From Symbiodinium microadriaticum (Eukaryota; Sar; Dinophyceae; Suessiales; Symbiodiniaceae), in assembly GCA_001939145.1 (NCBI GenBank), contig LSRX01000167.1, positions 19,508-83,507 of the forward strand: a stretch of DNA of 64,000 nucleotides. Reading direction: 5' to 3'. The notes below the pieces were generated by a model that was not told where the DNA came from, made no database searches, and saw nothing but the letters and a program-made list of their open reading frames with translations. The position numbers and the translations under genes were made by a program. Positions 23,078-32,700 of this stretch are shown here, piece after piece (within the stretch, counting starts at the first letter, position 1; each line of letters begins with the position of its first letter).

Positions 23078-23646
23078 TTTAGGGGGTTTAGGGCTTTGGG
23101 TTTAGAGCTTTAGGGTTTAAGGTTTACGGCTTTAGGATCTAGGGTAGGGCTTTAGGGTTTTGGGGTTTCGGGCCTCCCAAGAAAACACAACAGCAGATCG
23201 ACCCGCAGGTGCTGCAGTGCAGGGGGGCTTGGATCTGCGATCAGGGGATCGCGCCCACAAGCTTTGGATTTTGGGCAGGGCTCTGTGGAGCGAAAGGTTG
23301 GGCGTGCGTCCTGAATTCAAACCTCTACCATCCAAGGTCCGCAGAGATAGTAGTAAACCCTAAACTCTAAACCCTACACCCTAAAACCTAAACCCCACAC
23401 CCTAAAACCCTAAACCCCTAAACCGTCCTAAACCCTAAACCCTAAACCTTACAGTAGCAATTACGATCGTAGTATCCGGGGATCCCCCCAGTGTCCGGCT
23501 CATTCTGATGCTCCAAGAACGTTCCCATGGCTCCCTACAAAAACCCAGCTGTAGTTATGAAGGCCCCATATGTCACGTCCCTAAACCCTAAACTGCCCTA
23601 AACACTAAACCCTAAACCCTAAACCCCTATAAACCCTAAACCCTAA
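23078..23646 (+). repeat. 569-bp duplicated block, copy 2
   Basis: Second copy of 21491-22059. Sequence continues without a gap on both sides. Confidence 0.85.
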
Positions 23647-23768
23647 ACCCCTATAAACCCTAAACCCTAAACCCTAAACCCCTAAACTCCTAAACCCCTA
23701 CAAACCCTAAACCCTTAAACTCCTAAACCCCTACAAACCCTAAACCCTAAACCCTCTGGCGGTGCAAG

Positions 23769-23817
23769 GAGCTCCTGCTGACCGAGTTGAGGGCGACGAC
23801 TTTTACCGGAATCTCAG
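23769..23817 (+). CDS. Receptor exon: ELLLTELRATTFTGIS
   Basis: Reads ELLLTELRATTFTGIS plus the first base of Gly. LL-x-x-L-R-x-x-x-F-x-G-x-[ST]-G is a hallmark of the last part of the ligand-binding domain. The acceptor is GCAAG|GAG and the GC donor is TCAG|GCC. It joins the 25,312 exon in phase to give TGISGSIGFNENGDR. Confidence 0.75.
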
Positions 23818-23854
23818 GCCGCCAGCCTTGAGTTGAACATGTTGGCGTTCAATT

Positions 23855-24000
23855 AGGGTTTAGGGTTTAGGATTTAGGGTTTAGGGTTTAGGATTTAGGG
23901 TTTAGGGTTTAGGATTTAGGGTTTAGGGTTTAGGATTTAGGGTTTAGGGTTTAGGATTTAGGGTTTAGGATTTAGGATTTAGGGTTTAGGGTTTAGGGAC
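23855..24000 (+). repeat. Telomere-variant array TTTAGGGTTTAGGA
   Basis: Alternating TTTAGGG and TTTAGGA units, about 20 in all, in a higher-order pattern. Confidence 0.85.
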
Positions 24001-24639
24001 AGCTGCGTCATTATCATAAAGACTCTACCATTCGGGGCTCCAGTCAACCCCCACATCTTGAGGGCTACAGTCGTTTTTATTAGGGTTTAGGGTTTAGGGT
24101 TTAGTGTTTTCCACATGCTATCGCGAAGGCGACTGCGAAAAGTCCAGTCTGGTGATCTCTCAACAACACGTTCGGATTTAATGTTAAGCGATTAGCGATT
24201 AGGGTCTGCTAAGAGCTGGGCGTCCCTTCGAAGTCAGTTTTCATCTTGATTAAGGTAGTGACTCCTCGAAAGCACGATGGTTGTGTTGCGTCCGAGACCC
24301 TTGTATTTAGGGTCGGCATGGAGGGCCCTCATCATTTGCTATCCCTTTGCTGTGTTTGGGGTCTATAGGTGCCAAAAACCCTCACCCCTAAACCCTAAAC
24401 CCTAAGCCACATGTTGGCAAGGGTTCAATGGGGCCCGAATGCCTGCCCGCAAGGGTTGGAGGCAAGCTCATGCAGTCACCAAAAGGCCCTTCAAAAAAAA
24501 AGCCACACCCGCTAAACCCTAAACCCCATAAACTACCCCCTAAACCCCCTAAACCCCCTAAGCCTCGAACCGGACTGGACCCGGAAGCAGAGAACCCAAG
24601 CTCTCGACCCTCAATGCTGAAGCCTGGTGCCCAATTTCT

Positions 24640-24865
24640 GAAGTTTAGGGGTTAGGGGGCTTAGGGGGTTTAGGGGGTTTTAGGGTTTAGTGTTTAGGGG
24701 GTTTAGGGGGTTTAGAGGGTTTAGAGGGTTTAGGGGGTTTAGGGGGTTTAGAGGGTTTAGAGGGTTTAGGGGGTTTAGGGCTTAGGGGGTTTAGGGGTTA
24801 GGGGGTTTAGGTTTTAGGGGTTAGGGGGTTTAAGGGGGTTTAGGGGGTTTAGGGTTTAGGGGAAC
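24640..24865 (+). repeat. TTTAGGGGG-type array
   Basis: Units of GGGGTTTAG and GGGGGTTTAGAG repeated over about 220 bp. Confidence 0.85.
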
Positions 24866-25118
24866 ATCTACCCTGGTGCCCTGCCTAAAACCTTCCACCT
24901 TGGACTCTCCTCCATCCTGAAGACTAAACTTACACCCTGAGCCCTAACTAAGTATCCGAAGCCCTAAAGCGGCTTTTGGGATGAAGGGTCCATGGTTTGG
25001 GCCGTAGAAGTTCGCGCCTGACTTGTTGCAGCCGGCTTGGGGGGGCCTGGTTGCACTCCCTCGCGCAGAGATGTGAGTCGAGGAGCTTTCACCCTCAGCT
25101 CCTGAACTAGGTAGACTA

Positions 25119-25202
25119 CAGGGCTCCAGTTACCTAAATAGTGGCGTACTAACCATATATTCTGTACCCCGGTAACCTACTATTTAGGTAACTGGAGCCC
25201 TG
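25119..25202. mobile_element. 84-bp MITE-like inverted repeat
   Basis: CAGGGCTCCAGTTACCTAAA and its near-perfect inverse ending TGGAGCCCTG. No second copy seen in the window. Confidence 0.6.
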
Positions 25203-25311
25203 GGGTGGAGCTTGGGGACAGTTTTTTAATGTCCCTAGAGGCACCTTTTCATAAATGCATTAGGGAGTGGTTAACGCACAGCCCTATAAAACCGAAACCC
25301 AAAGTGCGCAG

Positions 25312-25400
25312 GCAGTATCGGCTTCAACGAGAACGGTGACCGCCTTGCATCCTACGAACTCCTCGTCAATGAGCCTGTGACGGACGCCTGGCGGTTTAGC
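25312..25400 (+). CDS. Receptor exon: GFNENGDRLASYELLVN
   Basis: GC completes the Gly from the previous exon, then SIGFNENGDRLASYELLVNE and PVTDAWRFS. F-x-x-x-GDR-x-x-x-Y-x-[IL]-x-N is the strongest C-terminal landmark of the domain. The acceptor is GCGCAG|GC. The GT donor is AGC|GTTTAGAGG, again inside a telomere-like unit. Confidence 0.8.
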
Positions 25401-25599
25401 GTTTAGAGGGCCCTAAACCCTAAACCCTAAACCGGTTGGGCTGTGTTTGGGGTTTAGGGTTTCGGGGCTGGGGTTAGGGTTTAGGTTGTGGATTTCAGAT
25501 CGCGGAGTTGTAGATTCTCTAGGTTCTTTGTATACTAAGCCCCTAAACCCTCGGTCCGAAAGATAGCGTAGCGAATCCTTGATCAGGATGTAGGGCCTT

Positions 25600-26059
25600 T
25601 CTACTGTTGTGATTACTTTTATTGTTATTGTTATTGTCAATGTCACTATGTCATTATATTTATTGTTGGTATTACTACAATGGCTTTCACTAGTTATTGC
25701 GACTACCTGTAATGCAATTATTGCTAGTCTTATGACTGTTGTTGTCAGTGCAGTTGTTTCTAGTGTTACTATTGTTATTGGTGTTATTGTTATTGACCTT
25801 ACGTCTTTTTTATTTCTAGTGTTGTTATTGTTATTGTCATTATTATTGTATTCATTATTGTTAGTTGTAGTTGTAGTTGTTGTGGTTGTTGCGGTTGTTG
25901 TGGTTGTTGTGGTTGTTGTGGTTGTTGTGGTTGGTGTGGTTGGTGTGGTTGTTGTGGTTGTTGTTGTTGTTGTTCTTGCTGTTGTGGTTGTGGTTGTGGT
26001 TGTGGTTGTGGTTGTGGTTGTGGTTGTGGTTGTGGTTGTGGTTGTGGTTGTGGTTGTGG

Positions 26060-26094
<35 letters not shown>

Positions 26095-26400
26095 GGTTGT
26101 TGTTGTTGTGGTTGTTGCTGCTGCTACTACGTTTGTCATTATTGTTATGTTATCACCCTTACTAGCACCACTGTGATTGCTACTACATTATTGTTGTTGT
26201 TATCACCACTACATTTCTCGCTAGTGTCATTGCTATGATAAATGTTATGAGTATGGTGATGACGATGATTAACTTTTTATGATGATAATACCAATGGTAT
26301 CATTATTGTTTTTTGGTTGCTGTGCTGCTACTATTACTACTGTTATTGTTACTGTTGTGGTTATCAGTGTTTTTAGTTGTATCATTATTCTTTTCCCTGT
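25600..26400. repeat. (GTT)n / (GGTTGT)n repeat region
   Basis: Drifted ATT/GTT triplets at 25600-25860 and 26140-26400, with dense (GTTGTG)n and (GTT)n at 25866-26125. The Val-, Leu- and Asn-rich frames are repeat artefacts. Confidence 0.9.
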
Positions 26401-27096
26401 TATGTTTGTCTGCTCTCAGGGCATGCCGGAAGCCAAGAGCCACGCGTTGGCTCAGCATTTTCAGTGCCGGGTTGAGGGATTTTGGGGGGTTTGGCCAGGC
26501 AGGGAATTCAACGCACTTGCATAGGCCTTCAACAGATAACATGCGGGGTGGCTTCTGATGACGTAATATCAGGAAATTCATAGAAACACCAAATAGCACG
26601 ACATAGCAAGACCACCTGAGCACCAGCACTCTGACACTGAAGTCCGTGAGACAAGACTCGCAGACTTTAGGTGCCCTCCGTTGGGATTAATGCCTAAACC
26701 TTGAACCTGTTTGGGGTTTCTATCCTTCGAGCGCTCCCGAAAACATCCCTGGCCTGGTCGAGTCCAATTACACCCCTAAGCCAATCTGTCTGTCTGTGTG
26801 TGGGGCTGTCTTATTTTGGGGTCCTTAATAAGGATCCTACTATTAAGGATACTATATTAGGCATATTAGGGTCCTTTATTTGCGGAAACCCCCCATGTGT
26901 GTCTGTGTATCCATCTACCTATCAACGTATCTGGCATTCTAGAAGTCTAAATGACAGTCTCAAGGTCTAAATGGCTACACCCGACAGGTTCTCCGGCTGT
27001 GTTGGGCAGCCTCTTGCAAGACAGCCTTGAAACCCCGAAGCACAAACCGTAAACCCCTAATCCCCTAAACCCCTAAACCGTAAACCCTGATAGGAG
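26401..27096 (+). other. Mostly unique intronic sequence
   Basis: An AG-bounded open stretch near 26420 reads GMPEAKSHALAQHFQCRV but has no family match and is not called. A hairpin-like sequence lies at about 26815-26885. Confidence 0.3.
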
Positions 27097-27181
27097 GGCA
27101 CGACGAATCCGACGCACTTGGTGGTGGGAGCTGTCTTCGACGCAAGCACTGGGGACCTGACCGTCAGCCGGGGAGCTCAGG
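27097..27181 (+). CDS. Receptor exon: HLVVGAVFDASTGDLTVS
   Basis: In phase with the previous exon: DAWRFS-GTTNPTHLVVGAVFDAS, then TGDLTVSRGAQ. Family members end the domain with a strand of the type V-G-x-[WF]-x-x-x-x-G-x-L. The acceptor is GGAG|GGC. The donor is CAGG|GTTTAGGG, the start of a TTTAGGG run. Confidence 0.6.
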
Positions 27182-28108
27182 GTTTAGGGTTTAGGGTTTA
27201 GGGTGTCCTTCAAAAGCTCCCCCTAAGGGTCCAAGTACCCACGATTTGAGGACTTTGGGGCCTTTATGGGTACCAAAAACCATAAACAAGGACTACTTGG
27301 ACCCTTGAGGTCCTTTAAAGGTTCAATAAGGGTTGAATAGTGGTTTAAGAGTTGTGGGTCGAGGGTTTTCACGGCTTTAGAGTTGCAGGGAGGCTCCAAC
27401 TCCGGAATATAACCTAAATCATACTTCGGAGGGGCTATGGAGGCTCTGACTCTGGGTTTCTAGGAGGGGTTCAATAAGGGTTCATAAGGCTGTATGGTTC
27501 TGGGCTGCGGTTCTGGGGCTCAGCTTGCACTCCGCACGTACAGGAGTTCAAGTCGGTTTGGGGTTTTCTTTAGGGCTTCAGGTTTCGGTTTGCAGGGCTT
27601 AGGAGAGTCCTTGGAGTGACATTGTCTGATTTGTGGCCTTGGAAGGTTTATAGAGGTCTTTGGGGGGCCGCCACCGAGCACGATACTACGACCATCTACC
27701 AGCTCACCTCGAGCTTGGGGGGTCTTTATTCAAAGATGGCTGAAATGCAGCCGTTGTGTGCATAAGCGGCTGAGTGGGAGGGAGGGAGCCCACAACCTCA
27801 ATGTTCTAAGATGAACCACCTCAATCATCAACAACCCTAAACCCTAAACCCACGCGGTGACCCTGCGCCGCCTCCCACAGCCTCAACTGAACCTGAACTT
27901 AGATAGCCAATGGGAGTACTTTAAGTTTTAAACTTTAAACTCTTTGATTTGGTCTTATCTCTAACCCTAAACCCTAAACCCTTCTTAGAAAGCTTGAACT
28001 TCTGGGCTAACCCCAAGCCCTAAACCGAGAGCTACGCCATGTTGAACCTCTTTCCCCAGGGCCTCCGCTCTAAATCGCCAAAAACCCCAGAGCCTGGCTT
28101 AGGGTTTA

Positions 28109-28279
28109 CCTGTAACCGAAAAGACCTACCTTTTTCAAGGGACTGTATATGAGCATCGATGTCTCTCTCTCCATCTTGCCAAGCCCTACCTGAAACCGAA
28201 AGGACCTACCTTCTTGAGGGACTGTATATAGAAACCAAAAATAAGGAACCCTAAAAAGGTAGGTTTTTTCGGTTACAGG
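28109..28279. mobile_element. 171-bp MITE inserted in a telomere-like repeat
   Basis: Ends CCTGTAACCGAAAAGACCTA and its inverse complement ending GGTTACAGG. TA flanks both sides (28107-28108 and 28280-28281). Removing the element and one TA restores AGGGTTTAGGGTTTAGGG. The left arm is partly duplicated inside, near 28190-28232. Confidence 0.8.
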
Positions 28280-28484
28280 TAGGGTTTAGGGTTTGCGGAA
28301 ATCGCCAAAGTTCCTCAAAGTCGAAGTCTGAAGGCTTACCGACAGTAGTCCTAGGTGTTCTTCGGTATACTTGTGGACCAAAATCCCGTTGTAGTTAAGC
28401 AAAAGTTGTATAGCTGTGATGCTAGCACAACAGACCGTAACCCCCCCAAACCTGATCGAATTATTCAGGCCGCTTTATGGAGAC

Positions 28485-28602
28485 CTCGAAGTTCAACACC
28501 GCCGTTCCGAGGTCAACCCTAAACCCCCAACCCTAAACCCTTAAACCCTAAACCCTAAACCCCTAAACCCCTAAACCCCTAAACCCCTAAACCCCTAAAC
28601 CC
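28485..28602. repeat. CCCTAAA-type array ending at a lone N
   Basis: CCCCTAAA and CCCTAAA units run to 28602. A single N at 28603 is followed by the opposite-strand motif AGTTTAGG. A possible tiny exon, METSKFNTAVPR with donor GAG|GTCAAC, lies just before it (about 28478-28514). Confidence 0.6.
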
Positions 28603-28638
28603 NAGTTTAGGTTTGGGTGTCGGGGTCAGGGTTCAGGG

Positions 28639-28857
28639 TGCAATCGGCTGCACATTTCGTAAGCTCTTGTGCCTACAGCTGAAGCCTCTCGAAAGCACTT
28701 GCTCTTTTCCGCTTAGCGAAGCTACGTCTGCAGGCGCCTTGGGCTCAGGACGAAAACACTGTGTGAACCCAGTTTGCCTTTCGCTGATGGGTGTTGTGCC
28801 TTAGGGAACCAGGCTCCGAAACACTCGAAACCTTTGGTGTGAAGCCCAAAGATTGCA
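28639..28857 (+). repeat. 5' LTR of the copia element (219 bp)
   Basis: Begins TGCAATCGGCTGCAC and ends CCCAAAGATTGCA, with TG...CA ends and inverted TGCAATC/GATTGCA termini. It matches the 3' LTR base for base as far as I can compare. Confidence 0.95.
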
Positions 28858-28858
28858 T

Positions 28859-28873
28859 TGGTAGCGTGGCAGC
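28859..28873 (+). promoter_or_regulatory. Primer-binding site of the copia element
   Basis: TGGTAGCGTGGCAGC starts one base after the LTR. TGGTA is the complement of a tRNA 3' end TACCA, as in initiator-tRNA-primed copia elements. The exact tRNA cannot be named. Confidence 0.65.
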
Positions 28874-28912
28874 ATAGATCCCTCGTGGACGCGCCCTACC
28901 ACCTGATCATCG

Positions 28913-29728
28913 ATGCCGTCCGGCGACGGCGACACTGGGGCAGATGATGCTCCAGAGGTGACCGACACCGAGGACCCCGATGAGGAGCTTCTTGCAGAAA
29001 GAGCAGATGGTTACCTTGACGAGTTCCTGGGTGAAGGCGACACGCTTGAGGGCGAAGAAGAGGCTGGTTTCGCCGATGATCAGCCGGTGGAAGCAGCAGC
29101 AGAGCTTAGGACACCTGTCCGCCAAGGCCGGTCGGGACCGAGAAGCTCTGGATCCAACTCTTCGTCACAGGCGGCCCCGACTCCTCCCAAGGCCTCCCCG
29201 ACTACGTCTTCGGAGGCGAACCGAGCTCAGAGGAGACCCAGGGGCAACTTGCCCGCGGCCCCGGTCTTCGACGGGGACAAGAAGAAGGACCCGTTGTGCT
29301 TCCGGAAGTTTGTGCTCAAGGTTGACAGCTACGTGGAGATCGCCAAGAACATCATCGACGAGAGCGAGATTGGCTTGCGGCTCCACGCGGCTTTGGTGGG
29401 AGACGCCGCGGACTACTTGGAGGATATCCCTGCCAAGACCTTTGGCACGAAGGAAGGCTGGAAGATTCTGCTTCGTGTCCTGAAGGAGAAGTTCGACGAA
29501 CGGAGGATGCATAAGGTGGGCAGTGCGATGAAGGGTTTTTTCCGCTTGGACGTGGCCGGCAAGAACATGACGATGATCGAGGTTGCCGACGCCATGGACA
29601 AGGCGGCCCGACGTTGCAAAGAGGCTGGGCTGGTGATACCAGACGAGGTGCTCGTGTACTTCCTCTTCGAGCACACCAACAGCAGCCTCGAGCGCCAGGC
29701 CAACGTGCTCCTTCGTACCTCGGGCTAG
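28913..29728 (+). CDS. Copia Gag, N-terminal part, ending at an in-frame UAG
   Basis: ATG 28913 is the first in-frame start after a TGA at 28904-28906. The 271-codon product begins acidic (MPSGDGDTGADDAPE), then has a Ser/Pro-rich linker. A capsid-like part follows, with VFDGDKKKDPLCFRKFVLKV and KEKFDERRMHKVGSAMKGFF, typical of UBN2/retrotrans-gag regions. It stops at TAG 29726-29728. The same frame continues immediately (YNWKKVKQAIELLYP) through the zinc knuckle and pol. The stop thus separates capsid from nucleocapsid, an unusual place for a programmed readthrough site, so a nonsense change is likelier. Confidence 0.85.
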   Translation: MPSGDGDTGADDAPEVTDTEDPDEELLAERADGYLDEFLGEGDTLEGEEEAGFADDQPVEAAAELRTPVRQGRSGPRSSGSNSSSQAAPTPPKASPTTSSEANRAQRRPRGNLPAAPVFDGDKKKDPLCFRKFVLKVDSYVEIAKNIIDESEIGLRLHAALVGDAADYLEDIPAKTFGTKEGWKILLRVLKEKFDERRMHKVGSAMKGFFRLDVAGKNMTMIEVADAMDKAARRCKEAGLVIPDEVLVYFLFEHTNSSLERQANVLLRTSG

Positions 29729-32700
29729 TACAATTGGAAGAAGGTGAAGCAGGCCATCGAGCTCCTTTACCCGACGGTGCAGGTTCGGTCCGGCCGGGAG
29801 CCAGGACGAGACGCTCATCGTGATCAACGCGCCGGTGGTCGAGCAAGGGGTGCTCACGAGACACGGTGGGAATATGATCCCGAGTGGCGTTTGCCATCTA
29901 GCGGCGCGACCGAGGAGCAAGTGGCCAACTGGCTCCTCGACCACGACCCCGCCGAGATGATTGCCGAGCAGGACATGGAGGAGCTTCCCGAGGACCTGGC
30001 CAAGACGCTGCACTCCGTCATGGCGACGCACCGAGAGTACAGGCAGAAATTGGCACGAGCAGTCCAGGCCCGCGGCTTCTACGTGAATGGAGGCAAGGGC
30101 AAGAAGGGCTCGAAGGGCGGAGGCGGCAAAGGATCAGGAAAGGGGAAGGCCAAAGGAAGCGGCAAATCGTCCAAGGGCGGTGGCAAAACCCTGAACGGCA
30201 TGACGCTCGACGAGTTGAAGGCAGTGACCGTGTGCGGTGACTGCGGCCAAAAAGGGCACTGGCGCGGAGACGCAGCTTGCAACGCGAAGAAGGTGAACGA
30301 GGTCGCCCGCCACGAGGCAGAGGACGACGACTACGACGGTGGCGCCGACGGGCTTGACGACTGGTATGGCTACGGCGAAGAGGGCGACGACGACCAGTGG
30401 ATGGCCGAGCGCTATGGCTACGTTGTGGCTCGGACGGTGCAGGCGGCCACCCGGACTACGACATCGCCCCCGAACCCGTCGGTTACACGTCCGTCTTCTA
30501 CCTCTTCGGCACCTATGGCGGCTTTGCGGAACGAGGCGGCGAGAACAGCCCGCGGTGTGAACAAGGTGCGGGCCAAGGCCGGGCAGACCATGGAGGTCGC
30601 GACCTCGGCCGTGGAGGAGGCACTTCGCTCCGACGACTTCTTCGCAAGCGAGGCGGTGACCCGGCTCATAAAGGAGGCCCACAAGCCGACTATGAGCCGG
30701 AGCTCCGCGCCGGAGGCGGTCGAGAATGCGATGCGGTTCTTTGGCATCACCACGGTGTCCCCCGACGGCGGCCTTCGCGACTTTTTGCAGGACAGCGGCG
30801 ACCAGGACGGGGGTGACAACAGCACTGACGACAGTGCAGGCAACCAGGGCGGAGGTGACAACACTGGTGACGACAGCGGCGACCAGGACGGCGCGGTCAT
30901 CGACTTGGATAAGCTGCGGCGCTCCTTCCCAGCGCGCCGGGCTCACTGGATGCCGGGCTCCTCACGGAGCGTCCTCTCCAATCGTCGCGCGCCGCCCGAG
31001 GTGGAAGCTGGCAAGGACTACCTGACCATCGACACCGCGTGCGAGAACACGGTCGTGGGACAACGGCTTCTTGATCGCATTCTTGGTCGGTGGCAGGCCG
31101 ACTTTGGTCTGGTGCCCAAGGAGGAGGACGAGAACGAGTTTTACTGCTTCGGCCCGGGCGAGCCCAAAAGATCGACAAGAAGAGTGCACCTTCCTGTTGG
31201 GCTCGGCGGCCGGGCGGTGGTTATCTCTACTTCTGTGATCGACGACCGCGACCTCCACGAGATTCCCTTTTTGGCGGGGCAGGATTTTCTCACTTTCTCC
31301 GAGGCGGTGATCTACATGGGCCGTAGGCTGGTCACGTTCCCCGTCTTGTGTGGTGCGACTGTGCTGGCCTTGCTTGACGCTACGGGCCACTTGGTGCTTG
31401 AGCTTGATAATTTTCCCGATGGTGGCTGGCCTGCGGGTCTCAGCCCCGATGCCGCAGCCTATGCTGGCATGATCTTTCAGGGCACTTCGGGTACCAGGTG
31501 CCGCGATGTTTCCCAAGGGCAGCGTCTCACAGAGCCGGAGCCCCTCGCACACCAGGAAAAGTACACGGACCTTCGTGAGATCTCCGAGCGCATGTCCCAA
31601 CAGCTGACCCACAAATATGAGCCCAATTTAGATGACCTGAATAGCGACCTCCAGCCCTTCCAGTGCATACTTCCTGTTGATCATTGGCAGTTTTGCGTGG
31701 ACAGCGGCATGCATGTGAGGCACCACCTTAGGCCACGGACTAGCCTCTTCGAGCTTAGCGAGGTTGCGGATGGCCCCGAAGCTAGGTGGTTGCGAGGCGA
31801 GAGGGTCACTGTTATTCATGGTGTCTCCGAGCCTTTGTGGGACCTTTGGGGCACGGGGGCACGTGAGCAACATTTGCCAGTCAGCTGGACCGGGATGACT
31901 ATTTTTATCAGTGCTGATGGTGCTTGGCCTAGTGAACTTCCTGTGGCTAGGTCGAGTCCCGCTATATCGGTGAAGGACCCCAACGGTGCCGTATTATTGG
32001 TTTCGCCTGCTAGTTTGCTGCCCTTAGAGACCAATAAGAAGGTGTTGCAGTTCGACGTTGGAGCCCGAAACCGCAAGGACCCCGAGATCCCAGCCACGAG
32101 GAGGACCGGCGACTTTCAAATGATGTCGCAGCCTTTTGCCAAGCGCCCTCAAGAGAGATATCAGCATGCAACAGCGGGCCCCGAGCAGCAAGAAGTCCAG
32201 GGCACGCTCGTCATGGCGGCGGTGCGTGACCAAGGTGATGTTGCTGTGCGACCAGATCGACCGCATGGAGGTCTCCACCAACTTCGTGAGGAGCATGCGC
32301 TTCCGGGCACCAGCACTTACCGCGTATGCCGAGGTGATGGCCGAGATGGAGACCGGGCACTTGTTGTCGGTGGCCCCTACAAACCAGAAGCTGCAAAGCA
32401 AGAAGGCCGTGAACCCGAACTACCCGGTGAACCTCTACCTTTGCGACCACCCGGAGGACGCCAGCCGGCGACACGGGAACAAGCACGGGAGGTATCGAGA
32501 CTGCCTGTTGTGCGGCATGGTGTTCAAGGCGATGGCCGAGGACTACCACGTGCCGATCTCGGAGGACAAGGTGCCGGTCTTCCTGGAGCACGGCAGGCGC
32601 AGCAAGCCGGGCGGCAAGGTGATGGCGCTCCCGGCGACCAGGGCACGAAAGCGGAACTCAACCGGCACGGCATCCTCTCTAAGCTTGTCCGAATGCTGTT

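Larger units (their letters stand above)
21006..23768 (+). other. Intron with telomere-like repeats and a duplicated block
   Basis: TTTAGGG and CCCTAAA runs throughout (21300-21360, 21470-21560, 22000-22260, 22790-22880, 23580-23760), a (CA)n at about 22537-22574, and the 569-bp duplication listed separately. An apparent GGLDLRSGDRAHKLW reading inside the duplicate was rejected. Confidence 0.5.
51..27181 (+). other. Fragmented gene for an ANF-receptor/PBP1-type ligand-binding protein
   Basis: This entry groups the exon entries below. Translated in order, the islands reproduce the landmarks of the extracellular ligand-binding fold shared by class C GPCRs, ionotropic glutamate receptors and natriuretic-peptide receptor cyclases. 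These are YGATSPALS, YPYF.RTVPPDS, a YG-Q-G helix start, AK.L.SR.L, GW..LGSE, W, DALY.LA, T.TGISG and F.ENGDR..SYEL.N. Phases agree at most joins. The donors I read are GC (introns after 117, 1603, 4257, 6921, 23817), GT (after 2637, 5083, 11488, 25400, 27181) and perhaps GA (after 12756). The 5' end lies before the window, and the signal peptide and effector domain are not seen. Domain identity is family knowledge; the exon set is read by eye, and exons are probably missing between 12.8 and 18.6 kb. It could be a decaying gene, but no stop was needed inside any island. Confidence 0.7.
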
